Both the position numbers and the translations under genes were made by a program. Below are positions 45,630-57,841 of a DNA stretch of 64,000 nucleotides, one piece after another. Position 1 is the stretch's first letter. The number at the start of each line of letters is the position of its first letter. The DNA is from Plotosus lineatus. Its lineage: Eukaryota > Chordata > Actinopteri > Siluriformes > Plotosidae. The stretch covers positions 9,332,782 to 9,396,781 of the forward strand of contig CM045745.1 of NCBI GenBank assembly GCA_024760905.1, written 5' to 3'. The notes beneath the pieces were generated by a model. The model was given only the letters and a program-made list of their open reading frames with translations, had not been told where the DNA came from and did no database searches.

Positions 45630-45814
45630 TTGTGTAACACACTCTTGGTACTCATTTTTAATACTCATTACGTGTAAATTGTAGAATATAACACACCAAT
45701 ACTCAGTATATAAACTACATTACTGTCCTGCTTTTCAGAGATTTCTCACAAAAGGTAAGGCACAGTCATTTCCAGTATAAAGAGGGCTCTAGATTTTTAG
45801 AGCCATGCTCTCTG

Positions 45815-45817
<3 letters not shown>

Positions 45818-45853
<36 letters not shown>
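45818..45853. repeat. (GT)n microsatellite
   Basis: About 18 GT units. Confidence 0.93.
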
Positions 45854-45854
<1 letters not shown>

Positions 45855-45879
45855 ACGCACACGCATGTTTTTTCCTGAA

Positions 45880-46730
45880 TTACCGAGGGCTTTGTGGGGA
45901 AATATTAAAGCAAGCTGCAAAGAACACTGACGCAAACGACATACATAAACAACAGTCCACAGAGCGTTGGCTATGAAACCACGCAACACTGATGGCCAGG
46001 GCTTATTGTAACAAATCAACCACACATTAAAAGGAAGAAGCCCCCCCAGGAGGGCCCGCCACATTTGTGGTCCAATCTCTCCAATTGGCCTGGTTTTGAA
46101 GGGTTTTAGGTTTCACATTAAGTCCATCCTGCATTTCTTTGTGGCTTGTAACCCTCCGCTGAAAGGCCCCTCACAAAGCTCTGCACTCATGCTGGAGCAG
46201 GAGGAGGAGGCGGAGGAACATGCTTTTAATGGAGGGAGAAAGAGGGGGAGCATGAAAGTTCAGAGCAATACTATTAACTTAATTCCTGTTGGAGAATGGC
46301 CCGAGAGAAACTCTGAAGACGCCATTAAAGTTAATCTTAATTAATTTGTTTACATTCTTCTCTGATGAGACCTCTGTGAAACAAAATAGGGTCTCTTGTA
46401 GAAAAATGCCGTCCAGAACTTACATGGCTCCTAAGCACTGAAAAAGTAACTGTTCAAAAGGAGCTTAACTCCTGTAGCTCTAAAATCCTCCTCCGGACAA
46501 CGCCATGGGGGTAAACCATAATTAAACACATGCTAATAGAGAGGAAATGATTGTAATTGAAAGAAGGATCAATTACTCCACAGTGACTAAATCGTGTGCA
46601 GTACCGACCATACGGGTGTCGAGAACTCTCGCCAGTGCACAGCACTAAGCTGAAAGTAGTTCTGTCTGCCAAGAGACTCGCAACTATTTCTTTACCATAA
46701 CACAAGCTATGTAAAAACAATATTTAAAGA
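45880..46730. other. repeat-free DNA, possible regulatory element
   Basis: About 850 bp with no simple repeats, no SINE and no open frame that looks coding, inside a very repeat-rich region. It contains several homeodomain-type cores (CTTAATTAATTTG near 46,338, ATAATTAAACAC near 46,518, TAATTGAAAG). It lies on the 5' side of the MLLT3 exons, so it would be intronic if the gene continues to the right. Confidence 0.35.
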
Positions 46731-46849
46731 ATAAACACTGGAGAAGAGTCACAAGAGACCGAAATATCTTGATACTCCTTTGTGGTGGATTAATTCCCAA
46801 ATGTACAAACATATTTCGTCTAGACGAGTCTTGCTAATATAGATTAGAT

Positions 46850-47418
46850 CAGTGGTTTTCAAACTTTTTTTTTTTTGCCACCGCCCACTTCACCACTAGA
46901 CAGAAATGCCAGCGCCCACCCCCTCCAATGAACACCAGAACTACGGTAATGTTAAATGTCATAAGAATTGGCTGATTCTTCAATCACAAACAGTTTAAAG
47001 AGTATAAAAATCCATTTTAACCAACAAAAATGGTTAACATTTATTTTTCAATCACAAACAGCTTGAACTGAACATCAAATAAAGTGTAAAACTTAACGAG
47101 TAATCATTAACAACTACCCCGCTCAATGAGATGGGTGGGCTTGGTGCATTGCAATCAAACTGTCAACATCAGGATGAAGGTTTGTCAGGAGCAGTCTCGG
47201 ATCACCACGCTCGGTTATGTTGAGTTTGTTTCTTTGTTTGGTGAGGAGCCTTGACACAGCGCTGAATCCCCTCTCAACCAGGTCGGAAGTCGGAAAAGCA
47301 ATGAAAAACAACTTGATGTCTTTCCACAGGTTTGGGTAGCGTTTTGGGATCACTGTTTGCATCCGAAAGGCTTGTTAAGAGGGGGGGGTGGTGGTACCAC
47401 CCACTTTGAAAACCAGTG
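46850..47418 (-). mobile_element. hAT element with perfect 8-bp target duplication
   Basis: Ends CAGTGGTTTTCAAACTT and CCACTTTGAAAACCAGTG are inverted repeats. GATTAGAT flanks both sides exactly (46,842-46,849 and 47,419-47,426). The minus strand near 47,125-47,330 keeps the C-terminal dimerisation domain of a hAT transposase: FFIAFPTSDLVERGFSAVSR and LTKQRNKLNITERGDPRLLL. The catalytic parts are deleted. Confidence 0.94.
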
Positions 47419-47478
47419 GATTAGATCATGCAAATGCATCAGTATCACCTTTTTCTCCAAAATGTTTGCTTCCAAATA

Positions 47479-48646
47479 CAGTAATACCCCTTATTTTGCG
47501 GTTAATGGGGACCAGCCCCCCCACGCGAAATGCGAAAAAACGCGAAATGACTTCTGCCACTTCTTCAGGACACCCACCCACCTATATATCATATAAAATT
47601 TATATAGAAGTTAATTTTAAAGTGGTGGCAGTGTATACCAAACATATATCGCTGATCCAAAGGTTGGTGGTTCAAATCCCACTCTCCACAAGCTTGTCAC
47701 TGTCCCCCAGTGCTGCTAATTGGGTTATCAAAGGCCAGCCATGTCTCCTACGGTCTATGGTGTGAGGCATGAAAAAGAACCATTGCTGACTTTCGACAAG
47801 AGTAGGCTGCAAAGCCGTCAGCGTGTTTCTGCCCTGTGATGGCCCGGAGAGCTGTCTGGGGTGTACTCTGCCCTCGCCCAAAGTCGGCTGGGATGGGCGC
47901 CAGCCTCCCCGCGACCCTAATTAGGATTAAGCGGTTACAGAAAATGAACTGATGAACTGAATTTTAAAGTGTTCTATTCTGTCATACAGGTAACGTGTAT
48001 TAATATATAAATAAATTATACACCTTATAATGACAATAAATATATATAAATGCTGGAAACAAACCTAATAAATAACAAATCCATGGCCATGTCGAGAAGG
48101 AGAATCATGGGCGGCACTGGTGCAACTCTAGAGCCTTTGCTTTAGTACATATCATGTAAGTGTCCAAACTCACAGGCATTTAACTCTCGCTCCCTCTCTC
48201 CAACTGCATGCATTGGTGAGGGGCGTGGCTGTTACCCGCAGGCAAAATCCAGAGAGCGCACCTGAAGCCAAATGGCTCCGTGCTCGACCAGTTTCCGTGT
48301 TATACTCTCCCAGTGATTTTGGTTTTTGTTTTTCCCTCACCACTATGTTGAACACGATTTTTCCCGCACCCCAGTGCTTCCCTTGAGCTCAATAAAAGTT
48401 ATATTCCTCCTCATGAGGGAGGAAAGGTGTGTTGGATGCTGAGAAATATAATCTCGACCAATCAGCTTGCTGGATTCACAGCCAATCAGAGAACACTCAA
48501 GTCAAGTAGGTGAACAGAGCATGTTGGGTAGTGTAGTTGAATGTAGTGCGCATGAATTTTGAATAATCTCTCTCTCTTTAATTTCCCAATGGGAAATCCC
48601 ACGATATTGCGAGGGCACGAAGTAGGAAACGCAAAGTGGATTACTG
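47479..48646. mobile_element. MITE X (CAGTAATMC ends), split by a SINE
   Basis: Left end CAGTAATACCCCTTATTTTG, right end GCAAAGTGGATTACTG, TA on both sides. About 335 bp of SINE alpha is inserted at 47,625-47,959. The part 48,170-48,430 resembles LTR or UTR sequence (GCTCAATAAAAGTTATATTC) and may be yet another insert. Confidence 0.75.
47625..47959 (+). mobile_element. SINE alpha, tail type 2, inside MITE X
   Basis: Flanked by AATTTTAAAGTG at 47,613-47,624 and 47,960-47,971, a perfect 12-bp duplication. The head is rearranged before GCTGATCCAAAGG, so the A box is lost; core and tail 2 are good. Confidence 0.9.
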
Positions 48647-48770
48647 TAAATCTGGAAATTACACATGTGTATTAAATGCTTAAAGAACCACTAGCACCTG
48701 AAAGCCCTGCCCATTCCACCAGCCCAGATTTTCTTGCCTATGACAATAAATTACCGAATGTTTGTTTAAA

Positions 48771-49141
48771 GGCGGACAGTGTTGGCCTGGTGGTAAGGTG
48801 CTGAATTACTGATCAAAACGTTGGGGGTTCAAGCGCCACTGTCAATGGGTTGCCAATGCTGTCCACCCCGTCCACCCCCCACCCCCGTGCATCAAACTGG
48901 GTTATCAAAGGCTTAGCATGTCTCTCACTGTGTATGGTGTGAGGTTCATGCAAAAGAACCATTGCTGACTTTTGTCAAGAGTAGGCTGCATAGCTGTCAG
49001 CGTGTTTCTGCCCTGCGATGGCCAGGCGAGCTGTCCAGCGTGTACTCTGCCCTCGCTCAGGGTCAGCTGAGATGGGTGCAAGCCTCCCTTGGGCCTGCAA
49101 CCATAATTAGGATTAAGCGGTTCAGAAAACGAACGAATGAG
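48771..49141 (+). mobile_element. SINE alpha, tail type 2
   Basis: Starts GGCGGACAGTGTTGGCCTGG; B box GGTTCAAGCGCC is mutated. A CACCCC-rich insertion near 48,862-48,885. Core and tail 2, ending GGTTCAGAAAACGAACG. Confidence 0.85.
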
Positions 49142-50178
49142 CCTTTAGACACCTCAAACACACATCGAAAGATAAAAAGGCACGAATGTGAAGGCAAATC
49201 CTTTCCTTGTACATGTATTTCTACTTTAATAGAGGCAAAGTTCTTGCTTCACTCTCAAACTATCCTAATGTGAAAAATAGACAAAAAGTTCTATAAAAGA
49301 AAATTATAAATATACTGTCAATGCTAATGACTGCAGAATCACTGAATCCACCATTCAAAATGTTCATCTTTTGTGTGAGATATGCGGAAGGTACTGTGAT
49401 GCATCGATTTTTGTTCTGCAGGATATATTTGTGTGTCTTTGTCTGTCTGCAGTCCATGAGTGTGTACTCAGTCCGAGCAAGTGATTTGTTTAATTTAGCA
49501 TGTCACTGATGAGCTGAAACATATGTTTAGATAATAAGAACTTCATCTTTAAGTTTAGACAGTGCACATGTCTGAAGACTAAGAAGAGTCAACTTATTAT
49601 ATTTTAATTTCTCCACCAATGACACAGTAACTAAAGTTATGACAGTAAATGTTATTAGTAGTTTTAGCATAACGCAATATAACCTCACAGCAGACCCTAT
49701 TATCCAACAATAATTTGGTTTTAAATTAAATACTCTTTACGATTCCCACCAAAACTAAAATTTGCTTCGGACATTATCTATGCCAGTTGGTGCCACACAA
49801 ACGGTTCATTGAACGCATGTGTTCGCTCTATCAGTCATTTTTTTTGTGGCTCGCAAGTTCCTGGCGCAAACCTGACACGGGGAAAGTTTGTACGTCTGTC
49901 TTTTCGGCCATCATTACAGTACAGTGTATTCATTTATTAGAAACTTTTCGGAAGCAGATTTAAAAAAAAAAATGTTATTATTGCACAAATTGATGATTAT
50001 TCCACCTGAGGGGCGCACAGAAGGTTCCACAGAGAGAAACCAAACCTACATGAAACCATAGGGCTGTATTTGAACAAAATAAATAAAATAAATAAATGAA
50101 GGGGAACTACTTGAACAACAACAAGGGAAAAACCCTTAGCTATCCTTGAGGGCGTTTAAGAGCTTATAACACCCCCCC

Positions 50179-50213
<35 letters not shown>

Positions 50214-51150
50214 CTAAAACCTGGACATTATTCAGAGGGATTTCAGAAGTCATCTTAAAACAAACTTTTAGTAAACCACGTCTTTGTCTGGAAGAAAAGA
50301 GTACAACATAGAACACTGTACTCTTTTAAGCTGTATTCTCCAAACAACAATAAACTTTAGCATTCATAGCCTCTGCTAGTGCCTCTCGAAACTTCACTAA
50401 ATCCAAATGATTTGAATGAGTTTCAGAGAAAAAAAAGAAATTGATAGTGACACTACTGAGAGCAACACATGGTGCAGAGTTCTGCTCAAAGCTAGCAGGG
50501 TGGTAAAGACACTTTTTACCCCTTGCAGAGTCAGAGAGACCGCAATGCAGTCTTTGAACTATCTTTACTATCTTTCTCTTTATTATCCCCCTTTCCTTTT
50601 TCTCTTTCCACTTCTTTGCATTTTACTGCCTGTTTGTCTGTCTAGGAGTCTCGCTGACATCAAACGCATGGTCAGAGCAACAGACTGTAAATCACAGAGC
50701 CTTTTCTCAAGACCGACGGCCCCCAATCTAGACAATACTAAAAGCGCGGCCAGAGCAAATCCACACTCCTCCACCGCTATAACTAACACAATCACTCATG
50801 TGGAAACACAGGAAAATCTTTAAACTACCACCATCATCTTGTTGCAAACAGGAACTGGGGTGAAAGTGGAACCCAAGCTGCTTTGACACTCACCAAGATC
50901 CTTGCCTAGCTGTCTCCCAAGCTTGACTAACGGCTAAGCAGTGGCTGAACTATAAAATGCTACATTACTTTTTTACAGCTAATGAAAAAGCAACTTCCGT
51001 CAAAACAAGCATGCCCTGTGGCCTCATACAAGCTGCCAAAATGAAGCCCCGAGCTTCCCCGGTGGGAATCTATAAAAATTGAGCTTATTTGCTCAAGTAT
51101 TGGTTGGGTGTTTATTATTGTTATACATACACGCACGCACGCACACACAA
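49142..51150. other. unique DNA, no gene
   Basis: A (CA)n lies at 50,180-50,212. An open frame at 50,416-50,823 on the plus strand has no family features. No named repeat seen. Confidence 0.4.
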
Positions 51151-51632
51151 CAGAGAGAGCCCTCACTTTCCGCAGTTAATTGGGACCGAGATCCCCCCCC
51201 CCGCGACCACCGAATTCCGCAAAGTAGGATCAACCCCCCCCAACCACCCCGAACTGCCATATACATATATGCTGACATATGTATGTGTATATAATATCAA
51301 TAAATACATACTCAATGCTATAAATGCTTACGATAACAATTAAACATTAAAAAATAATGCATAAGATGCAAATAAAATATAAATACACACACATACAGAC
51401 AATTGCACACGCACACAGATGCGTACCTCACAAAAATGTAACTAGTTTTGCTGGGAGGTTTTGGGTTGTTTAGGTGTTTTTTTGCACAATTTAACTTGTT
51501 TTTGCAGAATTTTCCTTAACTTTCCCCCCTATTCTTCCGTAATTTCCTTATTTTTTATTTTGATGAATATTAAAAAAAAAAAAAAACGCAATGCACTGAA
51601 GCCGCATGAGGTGAAATGGCAATGGATCCCTG
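51151..51632 (-). mobile_element. MITE S, copy S3
   Basis: Reverse orientation: AGAGAGCCCTCACTTTCCGC at the left, GGCAATGGATCCCTG at the right. Ends have diverged. Confidence 0.85.
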
Positions 51633-51639
51633 TGTGTGA

Positions 51640-51642
<3 letters not shown>

Positions 51643-51711
<69 letters not shown>
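51643..51711. repeat. (TA)n array
   Basis: About 34 TA units directly behind MITE S3. Confidence 0.96.
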
Positions 51712-51715
<4 letters not shown>

Positions 51716-52467
51716 CCCCTGTTTTTCCTTTTACAAGCAATACTATCAATATAGTATTATATGGCTCTATATGGGTTACCCATTTATGAGTCCGCTGACA
51801 TCATATGAGGCCATTATATTTTATTTTAAATCGATAAACTATATTGTGTGTGTCCTTGTAATATCCTCAAATGAGAGCCACGGTGTCTGCTTCCTGTTGG
51901 AGGACCTTGATCAAGTTAATTTTTTATTAGGTGGTAAGGAACAAAAGCAATATGGAGAAATTACAGGCACACATTATGGTTTGAATCTTAGTAGGTGAAA
52001 AAAATATATATCGAAAGTAAGAACCATGGTCATGATGTCTCTTAATAAGCCCATCTTTGTCTTTGAAATCTAATACTAGAAAAAGGTTTGAAGCCACGCC
52101 GCATTCTTTGTCTGATACAGGTATGGACTACAGGTGGTGGACCGTTTGTGGTATAAGTATTTGTTTATTCAGGTATAGACCACTCAGACCTACTGTTTGA
52201 GCTGTTTGCTGTATTCAAGACAAATCTGCAATATATAACCCCCTGGAAACCGCTTGTAAAAGCTACCAGTGAAGAATTTTACATTCAGCTTAAAACTTAT
52301 CAACCTAGTTTAGTTTTCTGAAACTTCATTTTTTTCAATGTTTACAGAGTTTACTTCTGCGCCGATGCTTTTTGTTTTTTTCTTTTTGCATACAAGAGAT
52401 GATGGGTTGCAATTTAACAAAAAAAACAAAACATTTAGAAACCATGACTACAACATTATTTGTTTAA
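51712..52467. other. no recognisable feature
   Basis: AT-rich and unique-looking. No gene or named repeat. Confidence 0.4.
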
Positions 52468-52632
52468 GTGGCAGTGGTGGCCTGCTGGTAAAAGGTACTG
52501 GATCACTGATTCTAAGTTTGGGGGTTCGAATCCAACTCTCCACAAGGTTGTCACTGTCCCCCCCAGTGCAGCTAACTGGATTATCAAAAGCCGGCCATGT
52601 CTCTCACTGTTTATGGTGTGAGGCATGTAGCT
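52468..52632 (+). mobile_element. SINE alpha, 3'-truncated
   Basis: Head and first half of the core, with B box GGTTCGAATCC, stopping at GTGTGAGGCATGTAG. No tail. 3' loss points to a later deletion or early template end. Confidence 0.85.
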
Positions 52633-52951
52633 GAGCGTCCTGAGATGCAGAAGCATCCACATAACAAGACAGATGGTTGACGGAGATTAGGTGGAAAAAG
52701 TCTTCTGGTCTTGTGACGTACACTTCTCTCAGCCACTCACGTATTTCTCAACGAGTCACCTGACTAGGAGAGCCGTAATGCGGTATTTGGACGTTTCCTC
52801 TAACCTAAGACCTGTTGACACCAATATCTATCTAGCGGTTAGAGTTCTTTGGTTAATCCACCCGGAATGATGGTACGCGCTGAATTAGTTTTCTTCATTT
52901 GGGTTTTGACGGCATCAGTGAGATGGAGCTGAGCGGGCTCATCCACACACA

Positions 52952-53036
52952 AGGTGCACTGGACTATAAGGCACACCGGCAATTTTTTGGCGATTAAAGG
53001 ATTTTAAGTGCACCTTATGGTCTGAAAAATCCAGTA
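52952..53036. mobile_element. very short MITE-like palindrome
   Basis: GGACTATAAGGCACAC and, on the other strand, AGACCATAAGGTGCAC form a diverged inverted pair within 85 bp. Similar short elements are derived from Tigger/mariner transposons. Confidence 0.5.
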
Positions 53037-53160
53037 CTTTGATGAACTGCAATGCTATGCAATGCTGAACAATACTATGACAATGTCCTGTTTTACACAT
53101 TTCTTCATAAATCATGAGCACTCAAAGTGCTCCATTAACAACGGACAAGAACAAACTTCA

Positions 53161-53582
53161 GGGCTCCCGAGTGGCGCATCGACAAGGTGTGAGACTATGA
53201 ACCCAGAGATTGCAAGTTCAAATCCAGGTTAGTGCCACAGTGGTTTGTGACCGGCAAGAAATCGGAGCTAACTGGCCGAGCTTGCACAGAGGGATGGATG
53301 GCATATGCTCATTTCCCTTTTACTCAGAGCGATCACCAGCTACTTATGGGTGTCCGTAAGCTCATTCGTATGAAGGGTGGATAGCGTTTTCCCTCCGAGC
53401 GTGTTAGACCGCCCTCAAATACGCATGCACCAGTCAGTTCGAAAAGAGGCGGGTGACTAGCATTGCATGTGCATGCTTTCGCCCCTCCCTGGTCGGTGGT
53501 GGTAATGTGATAGGGAAGGCAATACCTGATAGGTGGGAAATGGATATGAATAAATTATGGAGAAAATGGGGGACAATTCAAA
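53161..53582 (+). mobile_element. SINE zeta (GGGCTCCCGAGTGGCGCA type)
   Basis: Starts GGGCTCCCGAGTGGCGCATC and has B-box-like AAGTTCAAATCC near 53,213. It ends with ATAAATTATGGAGAAAATGG. Flanked by a 14-bp duplication AAGAACAAACTTCA at 53,147-53,160 and 53,583-53,596. Confidence 0.92.
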
Positions 53583-53596
53583 AAGAACAAACTTCA

Positions 53597-54349
53597 CAGT
53601 TAATGGCCAGCATTTTTCCAGAAAAATTGTCTTTTCCCAGCCAACCTTGCATGTAACAATTTGAATCTAATATAAGATAGTGGTGGCGGCTCACTTCACA
53701 ACAGCTGACAACAGGCAAGCTAGAGAAACTGAACAAAAGGTTCAATAGCCATCACACTCCACAGACGACCAGAACCATGCAGCTGTGCTGCAGCTTTACG
53801 AGAATCGCCTCAACTGTGGTGCCATAAATCTGAAATTGCTCTAAAACTGATGACTGGGCTGGTGTAGCGCCTTTGTCCTATTCACTTCCCAGCTACCAAA
53901 GAGCCCCTATATAAGAACGTCATAAACAGATTTAAGGTTATGGTTAAACCCTGCACCCCCCAAAAGTCAACCGCTAATCACCATCCGTATAAGGATCTGG
54001 CCGACAGTCAGGCCAACGACTGAGGTGCTTAACACAGAATAAATTTAAAGAGCAGGGTAAGAAACCTGCAGTATAAAAGGAGGAGATTTTCCCCCACAAA
54101 GACCAGGAACAAGCAGATAGTTTTACCTGAAGTTAACAGAAAAGAGAATCACATTACAGTATTTAAATCAGTTGTGAAATTTATGAATACAGAGCCACGT
54201 TTACTCAAAGCTTTCTTTTAACTCTTAAGTAGTGTCACTTTTAAAGTTTGATTTTAAATAAAAATTCTTTACAACTGAGTCTTTATAACCTTATTTTGAT
54301 TTCAACATTTCCAATTTCATCATTGTTTAATAATTTAGATCCCTTAAAG
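53597..54349. other. no recognisable feature
   Basis: Unique-looking DNA with no gene or named repeat. Confidence 0.4.
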
Positions 54350-54477
54350 CAGGGGCCCCCAATCCCCGGTCCGTGGCTCATTTGATACTGTTCCCCAAAC
54401 AAAATCTTTCATGGTGCAAATTATAATATAGATACATATATTATACGAATACATACTTATTATAATATTATACGGCC
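54350..54477 (+). mobile_element. hAT end fragment
   Basis: CAGGGGCCCCCAATCCCCGG followed by TCCGTGG matches the end of a Charlie-type hAT family. It is cut off where the Tigger copy T3 begins. Confidence 0.55.
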
Positions 54478-54861
54478 TGTATACGAAACAATTTCTCCTC
54501 ATGAAATGTGCCAAACGTGCCATTCAAACATTCAAACACAGCATTCAAACATTAAAACGTGCCATTCAAACAATGCACGAGCTGCCTTCCCATTGACTAT
54601 CTTCCAACATCCCACCCCACTGGCCTCCCATTGGGTAGGAGGGATGACGCAACTCCCTCTCATTGGCTATTGTGGAGCTGCAACTCCCATAATGCTTTTC
54701 GTGTAAAGGACAGAGTTACTTTTGTTTCACGAGTTTTTTGAGTCATTGCAACTTTATTTTTTGACTCAGGCTTTTAACCTTCCATAAACATTTGTAAGAT
54801 TATAACTCTGCTAAGAAGACGTGGTCAACACACGCGTGCGCACGGACACAGACACACACAC

Positions 54862-54900
<39 letters not shown>

Positions 54901-55156
54901 TGATTTCCGGTGCGAGTTAAAAGAGGAAGCGGGCTTGTGGCATGTGGTGGAGTGATATCGCAAACGAATATGGCCAAACCCATCTACCATTGCTATGCTA
55001 TTGAAGCAGAATGAGGTCTGGGAGTTTAGGGGGTAGTGTTGGGGGCCTTTGAAGGAATCACACGTTTTACATGTAAAATGCGGTTCAATTTACGAAAAAT
55101 CCAGGTTAAGAAAAAGGCTCTGGAACGGATTAATTTCAGAAGGCGAGGTACCACTG
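54478..55156 (+). mobile_element. Tigger/pogo-type element, copy T3, left end lost
   Basis: Starts at an internal site and keeps the right end GGCGAGGTACCACTG. CCCATTGGGTAG and TCATTGGCTATTG boxes near 54,630-54,670. A CA array was gained at 54,843-54,896, beside the helix-turn-helix relic. Confidence 0.85.
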
Positions 55157-55179
55157 TGTGTGTGTGTGTGTATATGCAC

Positions 55180-55690
55180 AAGGGTGATGTGAAGTGAGAG
55201 TGTCGTGTAGTAGTGTGGTGTAGATAGTGCTTGCACCCTCTCACTTTTAGCTGCTACCACTGGCTAGGCACAAGGCGAAAATGGAGCAGAGTGCGTAAGC
55301 CTCCCCTGGCAGTACATAGCCTCTCCATCATCAAGACTCCTGCAGTGCCTCTTCATGGCACCACACATGAACTGGGTACCTTGCGGCACCAGGCTAAACT
55401 GCAGGGGATCTCGGAGGAGCTTTGCCCCAGAGGTGTGAGGTGCAGGCACACTGGGATGTGGACTTGCCCTGACTTCCACCAACCATGCCCCAGCTATGGG
55501 TTAAATAGCCCCACTGCCTTGTGACCCACTAGGGATAGTGAAAGGCTAGCAGAGTAAACCCCAACAGAAAATGGCTGTCCAAAGGTACATTCCAGCAACA
55601 TTTCCAGCAAGACTGAGAGGGGAAGTCTGATGTATGGGAAATCCAGTCTCTCCATATCTTCTGCCCTGACTAGCGCCCTATTATTTAAAA
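55180..55690 (+). repeat. fragment of LINE D 5' leader
   Basis: Shares ordered blocks with 62,250-62,660: a TAGTGCTTGC-type start, GCCTCTTCATGGCACCACAC versus GCCTCCTTGCGGCACACCC, and CCACTGCCTTGTGACCCAC versus CCACTGCCTTGTGGTCATC. No coding frame. Confidence 0.6.
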
Positions 55691-55761
55691 AAAAACAAAA
55701 AAACTCTGATGTCTGAATAGCATGTGACTAGTTTATACAAACATGTACTGTGAAGCCATTT

Positions 55762-55923
<162 letters not shown>

Positions 55924-56815
55924 CGCTCCCCGACTTACATTTTTGTTTGGTTCCGGACAGCCGAACGTAAGTTGAAAATGAACATAAGTTGTTACTGTAT
56001 GTTCCAGTGACGTATGACATTCATACTGTACTATGCATACATAACTACCATTACCAAATCTCATAAAACATCCCTAAATCAATTTTTACAAACATAACAT
56101 TGTAAAATAATATCAAATATATCAACAATTTCAAATAAATTCAATTCAAGGAAAATAATTTTAAATAGATAAATTTTAATCAAATTCACTCATCAAATAT
56201 CAAATACAGTATCAAATATAACCTTTAACATGCCCTGTGATGCGATCTTTCTGCTTGTAAATGGTTCCGATGGTCGACGGATGGTCACGTTACATGAAGC
56301 TGAGCCGATTCACTTTACATGAAGCTTAAAACAGCCAATCAAACCAGGTCTGGTCTACATTATCTGCGAAATTATATCCGCGATGACTGTACAGACTTCC
56401 AGTCTTTCAAGTGAGCAAGGGCGCCATTGAAATACTTGTTTAGTACTCAGCCTGCACTGATGTGAATCACCAGCAGAGAGGAGAGTTCTCTTTCTTTTAT
56501 GGATTCGGGTTTTCATTCATTTTTTCACTCACTTTGCTTAACCGAGTATGCATGGTAGATTGTGCTGATCCGAGCAGACAGTTAATTCATCTCTGTGTAT
56601 GAGACTTACACCCATGCTAGTAGGCTTACGCTTCTGACTAACCATATTTGCTTAGGGTTACAAAAGTCCGCAAAACAGTGTAAACACAAAGATCACAGAG
56701 ACGACGTCTTAACACAAGGTAACACGTTATAAAACAGATTATTTTTAGATACACTTTTAGATACACTGAGATACACTTAATATTAGACTCCGGCAAAGGG
56801 GGTCGTGGCTGCGCA

Positions 56816-56820
<5 letters not shown>
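55924..56820 (-). mobile_element. MITE M-like element, reverse copy
   Basis: The left end ACGCTCCCCGACTTACATTT matches the right end of the MITE at 36,705. The block AGACTCCGGCAAAGGGGGTC near 56,785 matches it on the other strand. The middle is diverged and AT-rich. Confidence 0.55.

Positions 56821-56852
<32 letters not shown>
56816..56852. repeat. (CA)n microsatellite
   Basis: About 17 CA units between MITE M and MITE S4. Confidence 0.93.
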
Positions 56853-56856
<4 letters not shown>

Positions 56857-57044
56857 GCAACAATGTATCCAGTTTTGATGTGAGATTTGGGGGGTTTTTG
56901 TGAAATTTTCCTGAACTTTTCACCTATCCTTCCTTAATTTCCTTATTTTTTAATTTGATGAATATTTATTTATTTATTTATTTTTAAAAACCGCGATTCA
57001 CTGAAGCCGCATTAATTGAAGCGCGAAGTAGCGAGGGATCCCTG
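56853..57044 (-). mobile_element. MITE S, copy S4, half
   Basis: Only one end is left: GAAGTAGCGAGGGATCCCTG at the right. The CA array stands where the other half should be. Confidence 0.8.
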
Positions 57045-57055
57045 TATATACACAT

Positions 57056-57104
57056 ACCGTATTAGACGTAATAAGCATGCTGCTCATAAGCATACATACA
57101 TACA
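57056..57104. mobile_element. end fragment of the GACGTAATA element
   Basis: CCGTATTAGACGTAATAAGC matches the terminal repeat of the element at 58,424. Confidence 0.65.
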
Positions 57105-57106
57105 TA

Positions 57107-57633
57107 AAGTTGACCCCCTTCTTATGAAAACAATTGAAAATGAAAAATCCAGTAAACGAAAAACATTTTCCTAAATCATGGTCCTCCGTATACGAAACAA
57201 CTTTTTACAAAAAGCACCAAACGCGGCATTCAAACATTCAAACAATGCGCAAGTTGCTCTTATTGGCTCAATGTCCCACCCCGCTGGCCTCCCATTGGCT
57301 AGGAGGGTTGACGCAGCTTCCTCCCATTGGCCATCTCTCAACATCCCACCCCGCTGGCCTCCCATTGGCTTGGAGGGAGGACGCTGTTGTTCCAACTGTG
57401 TTCAAGTTTGTTTGAACTGTGTTCATGTTTGTGTGTCATTCCAACTGCATTTTATGGCTCAGGCTTTTAACCTTGCATAAACATTTGTAAGATTATAACT
57501 CTGCTAAGACGACATGGTCAACACACACACACACACACACGCACGCACGTGTGATTCTTGGTGAAAGTGATTCCCGGTGCCATGGTCATTGTAAGATTAT
57601 AACTCTGCTAAGAAGACATGGTCAACACACGCG

Positions 57634-57682
<49 letters not shown>

Positions 57683-57805
57683 GCACGCACGTGTGATTCC
57701 TGGTGAAAGTGATTCCCGGTGCCATGGTCATTGTAAGATTATAACTCTGCTAAGAAGACATGGTCAACACACGCGAGCACACACACACACACACACACAC
57801 AGACG

Positions 57806-57841
<36 letters not shown>

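Noticed and set aside
48170..48430. Solo LTR with AATAAA
   Set aside because: Only a polyadenylation-like signal and a GGGCGTGGC box are seen. No clear TG...CA ends or target duplication, so not listed separately.
50416..50823. 135-codon open frame
   Set aside because: No domain, no start context, no splice-site support and no homology recognised; it includes a run of hydrophobic residues that looks accidental.
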